Origin: Paenibacillus brasilensis
GTDB lineage: Bacteria; Bacillota; Bacilli; Paenibacillales; Paenibacillaceae
Assembly (NCBI RefSeq): GCF_009363115.1
Contig: NZ_CP045298.1
Span: forward strand, 3,097,501-3,161,500
Length of the DNA stretch: 64,000 bases
Reading direction: 5' to 3'
Below are positions 1 through 9,331 of this stretch, in pieces (within the stretch, counting starts at the first letter, position 1; each line of letters starts with the position of its first letter). The translations under genes and the position numbers were made by a program. The notes under the pieces are model-generated. The model was given only the letters and a program-made list of their open reading frames with translations, did no database searches and had not been told where the DNA came from.

Positions 1-1844
<1,844 letters not shown>

Positions 1845-1992
1845 TAAAGATAAGACGCAATGAAGTTTCGGATCCAGTTTTCAGGGTGTAAGTTTGATGT
1901 AGCGTAAGCTCAAGTAGCTTAGGCTGGACAAGCGAACACACAGCATTTGGCGATGCTGATACCTGAAAAAGAATTTGCGATGCAAATTCATG

Positions 1993-2109
1993 TTTGGTGG
2001 CGATAGCGGAGGGGTTCCACACGTACCCATCCCGAACACGACCGTTAAGCCCTCCAGCGCCGATGGTACTTGGACCGCAGGGTCCTGGGAGAGTAGGACG
2101 TTGCCAAGC
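1993..2109 (+). rRNA. 5S ribosomal RNA
   Basis: About 117 nt with the 5S signature blocks: the 5' strand starting TTTGGTGGCGATAGCGG, the CCACACGTACCCATCCCGAAC loop region, and a 3' strand ending TTGCCAAGC that pairs with the 5' end. It lies 148 nt after the 23S end and directly before a strong terminator, so it closes the rRNA operon. Confidence 0.95.
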
Positions 2110-2116
2110 AACAGTT

Positions 2117-2155
2117 AAAAGAGTCATGATCTTCTAAGATCGTGACTCTTTTTTT
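2117..2155 (+). terminator. rRNA operon terminator
   Basis: A long hairpin with arms AAAAGAGTCATGATCTT and AAGATCGTGACTCTTTTT around a short loop, ending in a T run. It begins 7 nt after the 5S rRNA and is the transcription stop of the rRNA operon. Confidence 0.93.
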
Positions 2156-2242
2156 GCGTTGAAAGCAGTGATATTTATATATTTAAAGAAATAGGTGCAA
2201 ATTAAGATGGACTCATCATCGTGTAAATAAATTTAAAATAAA

Positions 2243-2275
2243 TTAGTACCAGGTATTAGTATCTGGTGTTATAAT
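2243..2275 (+). promoter_or_regulatory. fabH promoter with FapR-type operator
   Basis: TTAGTACC-A-GGTATTAG at 2243-2259 is a 17-bp inverted repeat that matches the FapR operator of Bacillus lipid genes. An extended -10 element (TGT then TATAAT, 2267-2275) follows 7 nt downstream. No good -35 hexamer exists, and the operator lies where one would be, so a bound repressor would block polymerase directly. FapR, relieved by malonyl-CoA, is known to control the fabH genes in B. subtilis. That it acts here is inferred from this match. Confidence 0.82.
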
Positions 2276-2307
2276 GTGATTAAGGATAACAAAGGAGAGT
2301 GGTCAGA

Positions 2308-3300
2308 TTGTTGAATTCAAAAGCAAAGTTAACGGCTCTTGGTACTTATGTACCTGAACGGATTTTAACGAATGCCGATTTAGAGAAGCTCGTGGATACG
2401 AGTGATGAGTGGATTGTACAACGAACGGGTATGCGTGAACGGCGAATTGCAGCTGAAGATCAATACGCCTCAGATTTATGTATACAAGCAATTACACGTA
2501 TGATTAACCTGTATGACGTAAATATAAATGATGTTGATATGATCATTGTAGCGACGAGTACCCCTGATTACTACTTCCCAAGTACGGCTTCACGTATTCA
2601 GGCTCATTTTAATATCCTGGATACGGGGTCGATGGATATTAGTGCAGCCTGTGCAGGGTTTGCCTATGGACTTCATTTGGCAAATGGTCTTATTACGGGT
2701 GGTCTGCACCGCAAGGTGTTAGTGGTGGGAGCGGAAACGTTATCCAAAATCACAGACTACACGGATCGGACGACATGTGTACTTTTTGGAGATGGGGCAG
2801 GGGTTGCACTTGTTGAATACGACGAGGATGAGGGGGCATTTTTGACCGCGGATATTGGAACTTATGGCCAAGGGGGAGCACATCTTTACCGTACAGGATT
2901 ATCAAATAATTTGGATGGAGAGAAGCTGCAAGATCATGGATTTATCGCCCAAAATGGACGTGAGGTGTATAAATGGGCTGTTCGCTCCGTTCCAGCGGGA
3001 GTCGAACGTCTATTGAATCAGGCAGATATGAAGAAGGAAGATCTTGACTGGTTTGTACCTCATAGCGCTAATTTGAGAATGATCGAGTCCATATGTGAAA
3101 GAAGCATAATACCTGTGGAGAAGACGCTGACAAGTGTAGAGTTTTATGGAAATACATCGGCGGCATCTATCCCGTTGGCTTTACAATGTGGCCTGGATGA
3201 TGGGCGTTTACGGTATGGGCAACATGTCATCTTATACGGATTTGGAGGCGGCCTGACATATGCGGGTCTGCTATTAAAATGGAGTGTGCCTGATTTATAA
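2308..3300 (+). CDS. fabH: beta-ketoacyl-ACP synthase III
   Basis: Condenses acyl-CoA with malonyl-ACP to start fatty-acid chains in the cytosol. In Bacillus relatives the primers are branched short-chain acyl-CoAs. The catalytic triad is visible: Cys115 (AACAGFAYG), His252 (VPHSANLR) and Asn282 (YGNTSAAS), close to the usual spacing of the family. The 330-residue length is normal. The N-terminus (TALGTYVPERILTNADLEK) is closest to the B. subtilis FabHB/YhfB type. The TTG at 2308 is chosen because AAAGGAG (2291-2297) sits 10 nt before it. An upstream in-frame GTG at 2299 is almost on top of that site, and TTG 2311 is an alternative. It is preceded by a FapR-type operator and extended -10 promoter, so malonyl-CoA-responsive control is likely. 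It stands alone, with topB starting from its own promoter. Confidence 0.93.
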   Translation: MLNSKAKLTALGTYVPERILTNADLEKLVDTSDEWIVQRTGMRERRIAAEDQYASDLCIQAITRMINLYDVNINDVDMIIVATSTPDYYFPSTASRIQAHFNILDTGSMDISAACAGFAYGLHLANGLITGGLHRKVLVVGAETLSKITDYTDRTTCVLFGDGAGVALVEYDEDEGAFLTADIGTYGQGGAHLYRTGLSNNLDGEKLQDHGFIAQNGREVYKWAVRSVPAGVERLLNQADMKKEDLDWFVPHSANLRMIESICERSIIPVEKTLTSVEFYGNTSAASIPLALQCGLDDGRLRYGQHVILYGFGGGLTYAGLLLKWSVPDL

Positions 3301-3372
3301 GATGTCCTAATCCATGTAAAATTAATATGAATAGTATGTATAAAAGATGCTGATAAGAGCCATTGACATAGA

Positions 3373-3401
3373 TTTATCGTAGGATGGCTGGATGGTATAA
3401 T
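3373..3401 (+). promoter_or_regulatory. probable topB promoter (extended -10)
   Basis: TATAAT at 3396-3401 is preceded by TGG (3393-3395), giving an extended -10 element. A weak -35 (TTTATC, 3373-3378) lies 17 nt upstream. The start codon of topB is 27 nt downstream, after a GAAAGGAG ribosome binding site. Confidence 0.6.
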
Positions 3402-3427
3402 TAAACTATGAGAGAAAGGAGCGTAAC

Positions 3428-5563
3428 ATGAAGGTATTGGTATTGGCAGAAAAACCGTCCGTGGCCAGAGAAATTGCACGTGTGATGGGCAGCCGCGAGA
3501 AGCATAAAAGTCATATAGAAGGACCCAAGTATGTGGTGACATGGGCATTGGGGCATTTGGTCGGCTTGGCAGAGCCGGAAGATTATGATTCTAAATATGC
3601 ATCCTGGAATTTGGAGGACTTGCCCATTCTTCCAAAGAGCTCGAAGCTAAAGGTACTGCGCGAAAGCAATCATCAATTCAAAGCTGTGCAGCAGCTTATG
3701 AAGCGACAGGACATTGGTGAGCTGATCGTGGCAACAGACGCTGCTCGTGAAGGAGAATTGTTGGCACGTTGGATCATACAAATGGCGAACTGGAAAAAGC
3801 CTTTCCGGCGCTTATGGATTTCTTCACAGACAGACAAGGCGATTAAGGAAGGCTTTGCAAAGCTATTGCCTGGTCAGCAGTTTGATCGTTTATATGAATC
3901 TGCTCGCTGTAGAGCTGAAGCAGACTGGATGATTGGGCTCAATGTGACCCGCGCATTGACTTGCCGGTATAACGCGCAGCTTTCGGCTGGAAGAGTGCAG
4001 ACGCCAACGCTGGGGATGATCATGGAACGTGAGAAAGAGATTACCCAGTTTCGATCTCAGGAATATGATACGTTGACAGCGGATTTTGGAGACTTTCAGG
4101 CAGCTTGGCGGGCAGAAAACGGGGATTCACGTATGTTTGACCGTACGCAAGCAGAGGCTTTGCGCCGTAGACTGGAGGGTGTCCAAGGGACAGTTGCTAG
4201 TGTTAAAAAGAGTGAAAAGAATGAGCCTCATCCATTGGCGTATGATTTAACGGAACTGCAAAGAGACGCTAACCAGCGTTATGGCTTTTCCGCCAAACAG
4301 ACGTCTAATGTACTTCAGCGTCTATATGAACAGCATAAGCTGGTCACCTATCCACGTACAGACAGTCGGTATGTAACCTCTGATATGGTAGGTACACTGA
4401 AGGAAAGGCTCAGCAGTGTAGCTGTAGGCCCGTATGCATCCTTGGCACGGCCCTTGCTGCGCAACAATCTGCCGATCACAAAGCGAATTGTGGATGACAG
4501 TAAAGTTACGGATCACCATGCGATTATTCCTACAGAGCAGACATTGCTGCTTAATCAGCTAAGCCCGGAGGAACGCAAGCTGTATGACCTGATTGCACGT
4601 CGTTTTATCAGTTTGTTCTATCCGCCTGCACGCTATGATGCTGTAGCGGTATCGGTCACGGTAGGGCAGGAGACATTTCAGGTCAAAGGCACAACCATAA
4701 AAGATAGTGGCTGGCGGGCTGTATATGACGGAAGCCATTATGACATGGACGATGAAGAAGCAGACGATCGGGAGAACACAGGACGCGGCGTTATTTTGCC
4801 TGAACTGAAAAAAGGAGATGCCGTCCGCATACAGCGTTGCCTTGTGCGAGCTGGACGAACGATGCCTCCGAAGCGGTACACGGAAGCGGCCTTGCTCGCC
4901 CAGATGGAGAAGCATGGACTAGGTACTCCTGCTACCCGCGCCGATCTGATCGAGAAGCTCGTCAGCTCGGATACGATTGAGCGCCAGGGGAACGTGATGC
5001 ATCCAACGGGGAAAGGTAAGCAGCTGATCGAGTTGGCGGCTCCGCAGCTTCGAACACCTGAGCTGACGGCACGCTGGGAAGCGGAGCTGGAACGAATCGC
5101 GCGTGGTCAAGGGAAACCGGAGCCGTTTTTGAACTCTATTCGTGCTATGGCGAAAGAACTGGTTTCCACTGTAAAAAATAGCAATGCCGAATATAAGCCT
5201 CATAACGTAACGAACAGTCATTGCCCGAATTGTGGTACAAAGCTATTGGAGAAGAAAGGTAAACAGGGCAAGTTTCTGGTATGTCCAATTACGGATTGCG
5301 GTTACCGTCGTGCAGGGGAAAAACGTTTGTCGAACCGGCGTTGCCCGCAATGTCATAAGAAGATGGAAATGAAAGAAGGCAAAGCGGGACTGTATGTAAG
5401 ATGTCTGTCTTGCGGTATTACCGAGACGCTGGATAAGGACAAGCAGCGGGTAAACAAACGCGAACAACAAAAGCTGGTAAAACAATATGAAAAGCAGGAA
5501 TCTTTTGGTTCCAGCTTGGGTGATCTGCTAAAGGCGGCCATGGATCAAAAGCAAGGCAAGTAA
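3428..5563 (+). CDS. topB: DNA topoisomerase III
   Basis: Type IA topoisomerase that passes single DNA strands, decatenates replication intermediates and works with RecQ-type helicases. The N-terminal TOPRIM domain has LVLAEKPSVA (Glu8) and the acidic motif ATDAAREGE (residues 102-110). The catalytic tyrosine is Tyr308 in VTYPRTDSRY. The C-terminus carries two Cys4-like zinc-ribbon segments (from about residue 599: CPNCG, then CGYRR; and CPQCHKK, then CLSCG). The 711 residues are close to the B. subtilis TopB length. The ATG at 3428 follows GAAAGGAG at good spacing. A separate promoter lies in the 127-nt gap after fabH. It is followed by a very small gene with its own strong RBS. Confidence 0.95.
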   Translation: MKVLVLAEKPSVAREIARVMGSREKHKSHIEGPKYVVTWALGHLVGLAEPEDYDSKYASWNLEDLPILPKSSKLKVLRESNHQFKAVQQLMKRQDIGELIVATDAAREGELLARWIIQMANWKKPFRRLWISSQTDKAIKEGFAKLLPGQQFDRLYESARCRAEADWMIGLNVTRALTCRYNAQLSAGRVQTPTLGMIMEREKEITQFRSQEYDTLTADFGDFQAAWRAENGDSRMFDRTQAEALRRRLEGVQGTVASVKKSEKNEPHPLAYDLTELQRDANQRYGFSAKQTSNVLQRLYEQHKLVTYPRTDSRYVTSDMVGTLKERLSSVAVGPYASLARPLLRNNLPITKRIVDDSKVTDHHAIIPTEQTLLLNQLSPEERKLYDLIARRFISLFYPPARYDAVAVSVTVGQETFQVKGTTIKDSGWRAVYDGSHYDMDDEEADDRENTGRGVILPELKKGDAVRIQRCLVRAGRTMPPKRYTEAALLAQMEKHGLGTPATRADLIEKLVSSDTIERQGNVMHPTGKGKQLIELAAPQLRTPELTARWEAELERIARGQGKPEPFLNSIRAMAKELVSTVKNSNAEYKPHNVTNSHCPNCGTKLLEKKGKQGKFLVCPITDCGYRRAGEKRLSNRRCPQCHKKMEMKEGKAGLYVRCLSCGITETLDKDKQRVNKREQQKLVKQYEKQESFGSSLGDLLKAAMDQKQGK

Positions 5564-5660
5564 GGAAGGCCAAAAGTAGATATAAGCTGATTAATATCAG
5601 GTGTACGTCGGTATAAAAACGCTCACTCCTTGGCATGGTAAGCCGAGGAGGTGAGCAATT

Positions 5661-5798
5661 ATGCCAAAGCATAAGCCGCTTAAAATCAATAATCAGCAAA
5701 ATAAATCAAGTATACTGGAGGAAGAAATCGCTCCTCATCCAGAGAAGCAAGCCAAATATCCTCCAAGCCTAAATGGAATTCCCAAGCAACAGTCATGA
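5661..5798 (+). CDS. small hydrophilic protein of unknown function (45 aa)
   Basis: A 45-codon frame that starts ATG at 5661 and ends TGA at 5798. It is preceded by GAGGAGGTGA 8 nt before the start, one of the best ribosome binding sites in the window. The product begins MPKHKPLKINNQQNKSS, is rich in Lys, Gln, Asn and Pro, and has no hydrophobic segment and no cysteine. The spacing from topB (97 nt) and the terminator 93 nt downstream fit a real short gene. The composition resembles small spore or stress proteins of Bacilli, but I do not recognise a family. Confidence 0.6.
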   Translation: MPKHKPLKINNQQNKSSILEEEIAPHPEKQAKYPPSLNGIPKQQS

Positions 5799-5890
5799 TC
5801 GCGGAATAGGCGGGCTGGCAGAATAGCTTGTAAGACTATGGCAATTAAATTTCGGATGGAGCAGTCCCTTATATCTGCCATTATCTTACT

Positions 5891-5937
5891 AAAAAAGCAG
5901 CAGAACGGTGATATTTATACCGTCACTGCTGCTTTTT
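5891..5937. terminator. bidirectional terminator between 45-aa gene and asparaginase
   Basis: AAAAAAGCAGCAG and CTGCTGCTTTTTT form the stem, with an inner ACGGT/ACCGT pairing. A/T runs on both sides make it usable by the forward 45-aa gene and by the reverse-strand asparaginase gene. Confidence 0.85.
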
Positions 5938-5983
5938 TGTAGTAAAAAGGGGTAATGATTGTTATATTGCTTTGGGACTATTC

Positions 5984-7138
5984 TCAGTATTCATTGAAGA
6001 AGGATTGGATTTGATTTACGTCATGCGTTCGGGTCAAAGCGAGCATGAGCAAAATCCGTGCTTTTTGCGGATTAAGCGAATCGGTGGAAACAAAGTTCGA
6101 TGCCGCGTCTTTCGTCGATGGAGATACGACTCCACTTCCTACACGCGTGGAGCGGGCGATAATGACTCCTTTTTTGCCAGCAGCCTCAGCACCTTCTTTA
6201 GAGGCTTTGGACAAGGAGCCATTGCCAGAACCTGCTACAACGATTCCTTTGGCACCAGCCGCTACAGCCGCATCATACAGATAGCGACCGTTGTTTTGAT
6301 ATTCGTATAAAATATCTACCTGTGGAAGCTCGGTCAGATTGGAGATGTCGAATACGGAAGCAGTTGTATGCTTACGTACAGATTTATTATAGTAATACAC
6401 TTGATCTCCGACAACAGCTCCCAGATACCCCTGTTCCACGGACTTGAACGTATCTACAGCAGTCGTGTTCGTCTTGGTGACGTATCTTGCTGCACCAATG
6501 CGGTCATTCAGTAGTACGAGTACGCCTTGACCTTTGGAGCTCGAAGCTCCAGCAACTTTCACAGCATTATAGAGGTTAAAGGGACCGTCGGCGCTGATCG
6601 CTGTAGCTGGACGCATAGAGCCAACGACAACTACAGGCTTATCGCTTTTGACCACAAGATCCAGGAAATAGGCGGTTTCTTCCAATGTATCTGTACCGTG
6701 CGTAATTACGACTCCATCTACATCATCTCTGGCAAGCAGTTCATTGGTACGTTTGGCAAGTTTTAAGAGGATGTCGTTATTCATATCAGAGCTGTCTATG
6801 TTTACAATCTGTTCACCGCTGACGTTTGCAATACTTTTCATCTCAGGAACAGCCTTAATCAAGGTTTCAACACCTAGTGAGCCTGCTTTGTAGCCTGTTG
6901 TATCGGTATTGACAGCAGATGATCCTGCGATGGTTCCTCCGGTAGCAAGTATTTTAATATTGGGTAAATGATTGGTTTCTGTTTTTTCAGTTTTGTTTGA
7001 AGTTGTAGAGATCGAAGCAGGTGTAGTAGTGCTGGTGGCTGCTGCTGCGGTGTTCGTAAATCCACCATTCCATAAGGTACTTCCGAGAATAAGGCCAGCC
7101 AATAGGGGAATCATCGTCATTTTTTTCATGTTAATCAT
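5984..7138 (-). CDS. ansZ: secreted type II L-asparaginase
   Basis: Hydrolyses asparagine to aspartate and ammonia outside the cytoplasm. Residues 1-35 form a signal peptide: a charged N-terminus, a hydrophobic core ([14 protein letters not shown]) and an Ala-rich end. A Ser/Thr-rich linker follows. The catalytic core shows the two family signatures: LATGGTIAG with nucleophile Thr69, and [12 protein letters not shown] with Thr149-Asp150, plus VVGSMRP. At 384 residues it is close to B. subtilis AnsZ. The ATG at 7138 is chosen because GAGAGGAG lies 6-7 nt upstream; Met4 is an alternative. A sigma-A promoter and a GlnR/TnrA-type box at about -51 point to induction under nitrogen limitation. Confidence 0.93.
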   Translation of the reverse strand: MINMKKMTMIPLLAGLILGSTLWNGGFTNTAAAATSTTTPASISTTSNKTEKTETNHLPNIKILATGGTIAGSSAVNTDTTGYKAGSLGVETLIKAVPEMKSIANVSGEQIVNIDSSDMNNDILLKLAKRTNELLARDDVDGVVITHGTDTLEETAYFLDLVVKSDKPVVVVGSMRPATAISADGPFNLYNAVKVAGASSSKGQGVLVLLNDRIGAARYVTKTNTTAVDTFKSVEQGYLGAVVGDQVYYYNKSVRKHTTASVFDISNLTELPQVDILYEYQNNGRYLYDAAVAAGAKGIVVAGSGNGSLSKASKEGAEAAGKKGVIIARSTRVGSGVVSPSTKDAASNFVSTDSLNPQKARILLMLALTRTHDVNQIQSFFNEY

Positions 7139-7220
7139 ATTAAGCTCCTCTCGAATGTCAAAACTTGAATGATAATGATAGATTAACTGAGAAAATTGTC
7201 GAATTACGTTAATATCACGA

Positions 7221-7250
7221 ATTATAGAGGGTGAAATTGTTTTTAGTCAA
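7221..7250 (-). promoter_or_regulatory. ansZ sigma-A promoter
   Basis: On the reverse strand TTGACT (7250-7245) and TATAAT (7226-7221) are separated by 18 bp. The predicted start of transcription is near 7214, giving a leader of about 75 nt before the asparaginase ATG. Confidence 0.78.
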
Positions 7251-7256
7251 TATAAA

Positions 7257-7273
7257 TGTTAGAAAATATGACT
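7257..7273 (-). promoter_or_regulatory. GlnR/TnrA-type nitrogen box upstream of ansZ
   Basis: AGTCATATTTTCTAACA on the reverse strand matches the TnrA/GlnR consensus TGTNANAWWWTMTNACA at every position but the first. Its centre (7265) is about 51 bp upstream of the predicted transcription start, the position from which TnrA activates genes in B. subtilis, where ansZ is a known TnrA target. Confidence 0.8.
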
Positions 7274-7577
7274 TTAAAACTTATTTTCTAAAGATGTGAT
7301 CGCTTTGTTCTACTTTTTGTCTGATTTTTGCATCATAGTACTTTGCGTACGATGAGAGAACTTGTGAGCTTAAGGCAATTTTACAATAGGTAGCATTCGT
7401 ATTCAATGGATCTCACGCCAAATGCAAAAACAGCAAGCCGATATCCCAAAAAGGAATCTGCTTACTGTTTTCTGTGGAAGCTGAACAAACAGTTTGTCTT
7501 ACTTCATCAAAGGAAACTGCAAGTTAAGCTGATTGGATCCATTTATACATGGCTTTACAGCTTGGACAGTGTCCTTA

Positions 7578-7706
7578 TCAAGGGTTTTTGGTATGCTGTT
7601 TGGTTGGCAAGCTGGCACTGGGAGTTCCTTTTCCTCGTTTACGATTGTGCTCCGCTTTTTTTGCATTTTCTCGCAGCTTTTCAACGTATTCATGGGTGCT
7701 TTCCAT
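7578..7706 (-). CDS. small basic protein of unknown function (42 aa)
   Basis: A 42-codon frame on the reverse strand, ATG at 7706, preceded by AAAGGAGG with 7 nt spacing. The product starts MESTHEYVEKLRENAKKAEH and continues into a Lys/Arg/His-rich tail (HNRKRGKGTPSASLP), suggesting a short amphipathic helix followed by a basic stretch. Translation ends at TGA (7578-7580), directly followed by TAA. After these two stops the same frame stays open for 16 codons and encodes GHCPSCKAMYKWIQSA, half of a zinc-knuckle-like motif. This suggests either a recently truncated zinc-ribbon protein or chance. No family recognised. The rest of 7274-7577 shows nothing else I can support. Confidence 0.5.
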   Translation of the reverse strand: MESTHEYVEKLRENAKKAEHNRKRGKGTPSASLPTKQHTKNP

Positions 7707-7896
7707 CGCAGGTCCTCCTTTGAGACAAAATAGATGTGGTGAGGATTTTCCTCATACCACGTTACTATATCCGTAAAAGCGCTATTCCAGTCAGAAGAGG
7801 ATTGTTTCTGTAAAAGGGGCGGGGGTATAATGGGGGTGAGAGCGTTCCATATGAACTAATACCTGATGGGTACGGTGTGCAAAAGGAGGAGAGACA

Positions 7897-8160
7897 TTGC
7901 AGACAGGCTTGTTCGTATGGCTGCTGTTTATCAATGCAGTAGGCTATCTGGTAATGTCGGAGGATAAAAAAAGAGCGCGTAAGCATCGTGATCGCGTCCC
8001 CGAAAGGACCCTGTTTTTACTGGCCCTGATCGGAGGGGCATTGGGTGTGTTGATTGCGATGTACCGTAAGCGCCATAAAACACGACATATGAGCTTTAGA
8101 CTCGGTATTCCTGCGTTGCTGTTCATTAACGCATTGCTATATGGATATTTTTTGCGGTAA
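7897..8160 (+). CDS. DUF1294 family membrane protein
   Basis: An 87-residue membrane protein of the DUF1294 (YsdA-like) family, role unknown. The order is: a hydrophobic segment (LFVWLLFINAVGYLVM), a basic loop (EDKKRARKHRDRVPERT), a second hydrophobic segment (LFLLALIGGALGVLIAMYR), a basic patch with KRHKTRH, and a third segment (LGIPALLFINALLYGYF). The motif RVPERTLFLLALIGGALG is typical of the family. The TTG start at 7897 is well supported by AAAAGGAGGAGAG immediately upstream. It stands alone; the usual length for the family is 85-110. Confidence 0.85.
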   Translation: MQTGLFVWLLFINAVGYLVMSEDKKRARKHRDRVPERTLFLLALIGGALGVLIAMYRKRHKTRHMSFRLGIPALLFINALLYGYFLR

Positions 8161-8303
8161 AGCCGGGGTTTAGGCTCTTATAGGGATGTTTAATGATGAG
8201 TAAGGCGGCTACTTCAGCGTCCACGAATGTATTATGCAAGCGTGCAAAGGAATACATATTTCAGGCTTGGATTTAACAAACTGAAAAAGAAGAGGTGTTT
8301 ATG

Positions 8304-8738
8304 ATGCTATTTTCAAAAATATTGCTCGCTTATGATGGTTCGGATGCAGCCAACAAGGCCTTGCTAAAGGCCGCTGAATTAACCAAGGCATCACCGTCCT
8401 CGAAGCTTGAGGTCGTAACGGCATTTGATTTTCCACGAATCTTCATGGGCGAGGGTTTGGCCCCGATTCCGGCTTCGATAAATAAAGAATATTACGATTT
8501 GGCGGAGCAAACCACGGATGAAGTTAAAAAGCGACTTGCTGATCAAGGTGTGGATGCCAAGGTAGAACTGATTCAAGGTTCGCCAGCCGAAGTTATTTTG
8601 GATTATGCTAATGAAAATGGCTTTGATGTAATTGTGATCGGTAGCCGCGGCTTGGGTGGTATTCGTGAATTTGTATTGGGCAGCGTGAGTCACAATGTGG
8701 TGCAGCATGCGCGCATTCCTGTGCTGGTCGTTAAGTAA
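8304..8738 (+). CDS. universal stress protein, UspA family
   Basis: A cytosolic alpha/beta nucleotide-binding protein of about 144 residues. The N-terminal strand ILLAYDGSDAANKAL and the C-terminal ATP-binding motif GSRGLGGIREFVLGSVS (pattern G-2x-G-9x-G-S) are both present, so this is the ATP-binding type of Usp. AAGAGGTG lies 6 nt before the ATG at 8304. ATG 8301 and GTG 8295 are in frame, but 8295 overlaps the ribosome binding site. It is a single gene closed by a hairpin terminator. Usp proteins act in stress survival; the partner here cannot be read from the context. Confidence 0.9.
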   Translation: MLFSKILLAYDGSDAANKALLKAAELTKASPSSKLEVVTAFDFPRIFMGEGLAPIPASINKEYYDLAEQTTDEVKKRLADQGVDAKVELIQGSPAEVILDYANENGFDVIVIGSRGLGGIREFVLGSVSHNVVQHARIPVLVVK

Positions 8739-8753
8739 CAGAATAAAATGAGT

Positions 8754-8797
8754 AAAAGTCGGATTACTTTCTGTACAGGAAGTGCCGACTTTTTTTC
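8754..8797 (+). terminator. terminator of usp gene
   Basis: AAAAGTCGG ... CCGACTTTTTTT with an inner ACTT/AAGT extension forms a hairpin with a T tail, 15 nt after the usp stop codon. Confidence 0.88.
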
Positions 8798-8896
8798 TGT
8801 ATAGTATAATGTCCGCTATTATTAGTTGAGGCAGAGAGTTGGCTAAATGTGCTACTGTTGTCAGACTCTCAGGTATATAAGCGTGTTGATTTTATC

Positions 8897-8940
8897 AAAC
8901 ACGAACATTCAATTGGATGATTTTGATAATGTTCGTTTTC
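8897..8940 (+). promoter_or_regulatory. PurR operator (two inverted PurBoxes)
   Basis: AAACACGAACATT (8897-8909) and, on the other strand, GAAAACGAACATT (8940-8928) each match 11 of 13 positions of the PurBox consensus AWWWCCGAACWWT. They face each other with an 18-bp gap; B. subtilis sites have 16-17. They lie directly upstream of the -35 box of the purine operon, as in B. subtilis, where PurR represses and PRPP relieves it. Confidence 0.83.
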
Positions 8941-8943
8941 AAG

Positions 8944-8973
8944 TTGACATAGAGTGTAGGGAATTGTTAAACT
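8944..8973 (+). promoter_or_regulatory. purine operon promoter
   Basis: A perfect TTGACA (8944-8949) lies 4 nt after the PurR operator, with a weaker -10, TAAACT (8968-8973), 18 bp downstream. A second possible promoter, TTGTCG (8984-8989) / TACAAT (9009-9014) with a 19-bp spacer, lies nearer the riboswitch and cannot be excluded. Confidence 0.6.
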
Positions 8974-9099
8974 ATGAAGTGTATTGTCGATAAAAAATGA
9001 ACTTTAGGTACAATTTAATAAAGTACACGTGTTTGAGCCGAAACAAATCACGATTATGCTAGGAACGTATAGCGTTGGGGATGGATTAGGCACAATGCT

Positions 9100-9300
9100 G
9101 ACTCGTATAATGCCGGGGATATGGCCCGGAAGTTTCTACCTGGAAACCTTAAAATTCCGGACTACGGGAGACATACGGCTGAAGCCGCATTGGTGCGGTG
9201 GAACAGGCTTGCTTTTGGCATGCCTTTATGAAGTTCTGTCGTTTGTTTTTTCGTAGTCCGGTGTCTTGAAAATAACGTTATTTTCGAGTGCCGGATTTTT
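9100..9300 (+). ncRNA. guanine riboswitch with terminator platform
   Basis: The aptamer (9100-9169) has the conserved purine-riboswitch junction strings CTCGTATAATG, GGATATGGCCCGG, AAGTTTCTACC and CCGGACTACGGG. The specificity base (position 74 of the family) is C at 9162, which selects guanine/hypoxanthine. The off state is a long terminator at 9257-9300: a TCCGG/CCGGA stem base, a near-perfect AT-rich stem and TTTTT. CGTAGTCCGG (9252-9261), at the foot of the terminator, is exactly complementary to CCGGACTACG (9157-9166) in the aptamer, so free aptamer and terminator exclude each other. This gives ligand-induced termination ahead of purE. The roughly 80 nt between aptamer and terminator hold extra hairpins (CCGCA/TGCGG, and a GGCTTGC/GCATGCC arm pair). 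Confidence 0.93.
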
Positions 9301-9331
9301 GGCGCTTATTGATAAACAGGGAGTGAAGGAC

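Noticed and set aside
1845..1992. Possible tRNA in the 23S-5S spacer
   Set aside because: No cloverleaf or T-loop GTTCRANYC pattern; only a small TAAGCT hairpin.
3363..3401. TTGACA at 3363 as -35 of topB
   Set aside because: The spacer to TATAAT would be 27 bp; the extended -10 explains the promoter better.
7406..7776. Forward ORFs of 66-105 codons
   Set aside because: No RBS; they lie opposite a small reverse gene with a strong RBS.
9029..9256. 75-codon ORF over the riboswitch
   Set aside because: The region is a clear guanine aptamer and platform; the frame is accidental.
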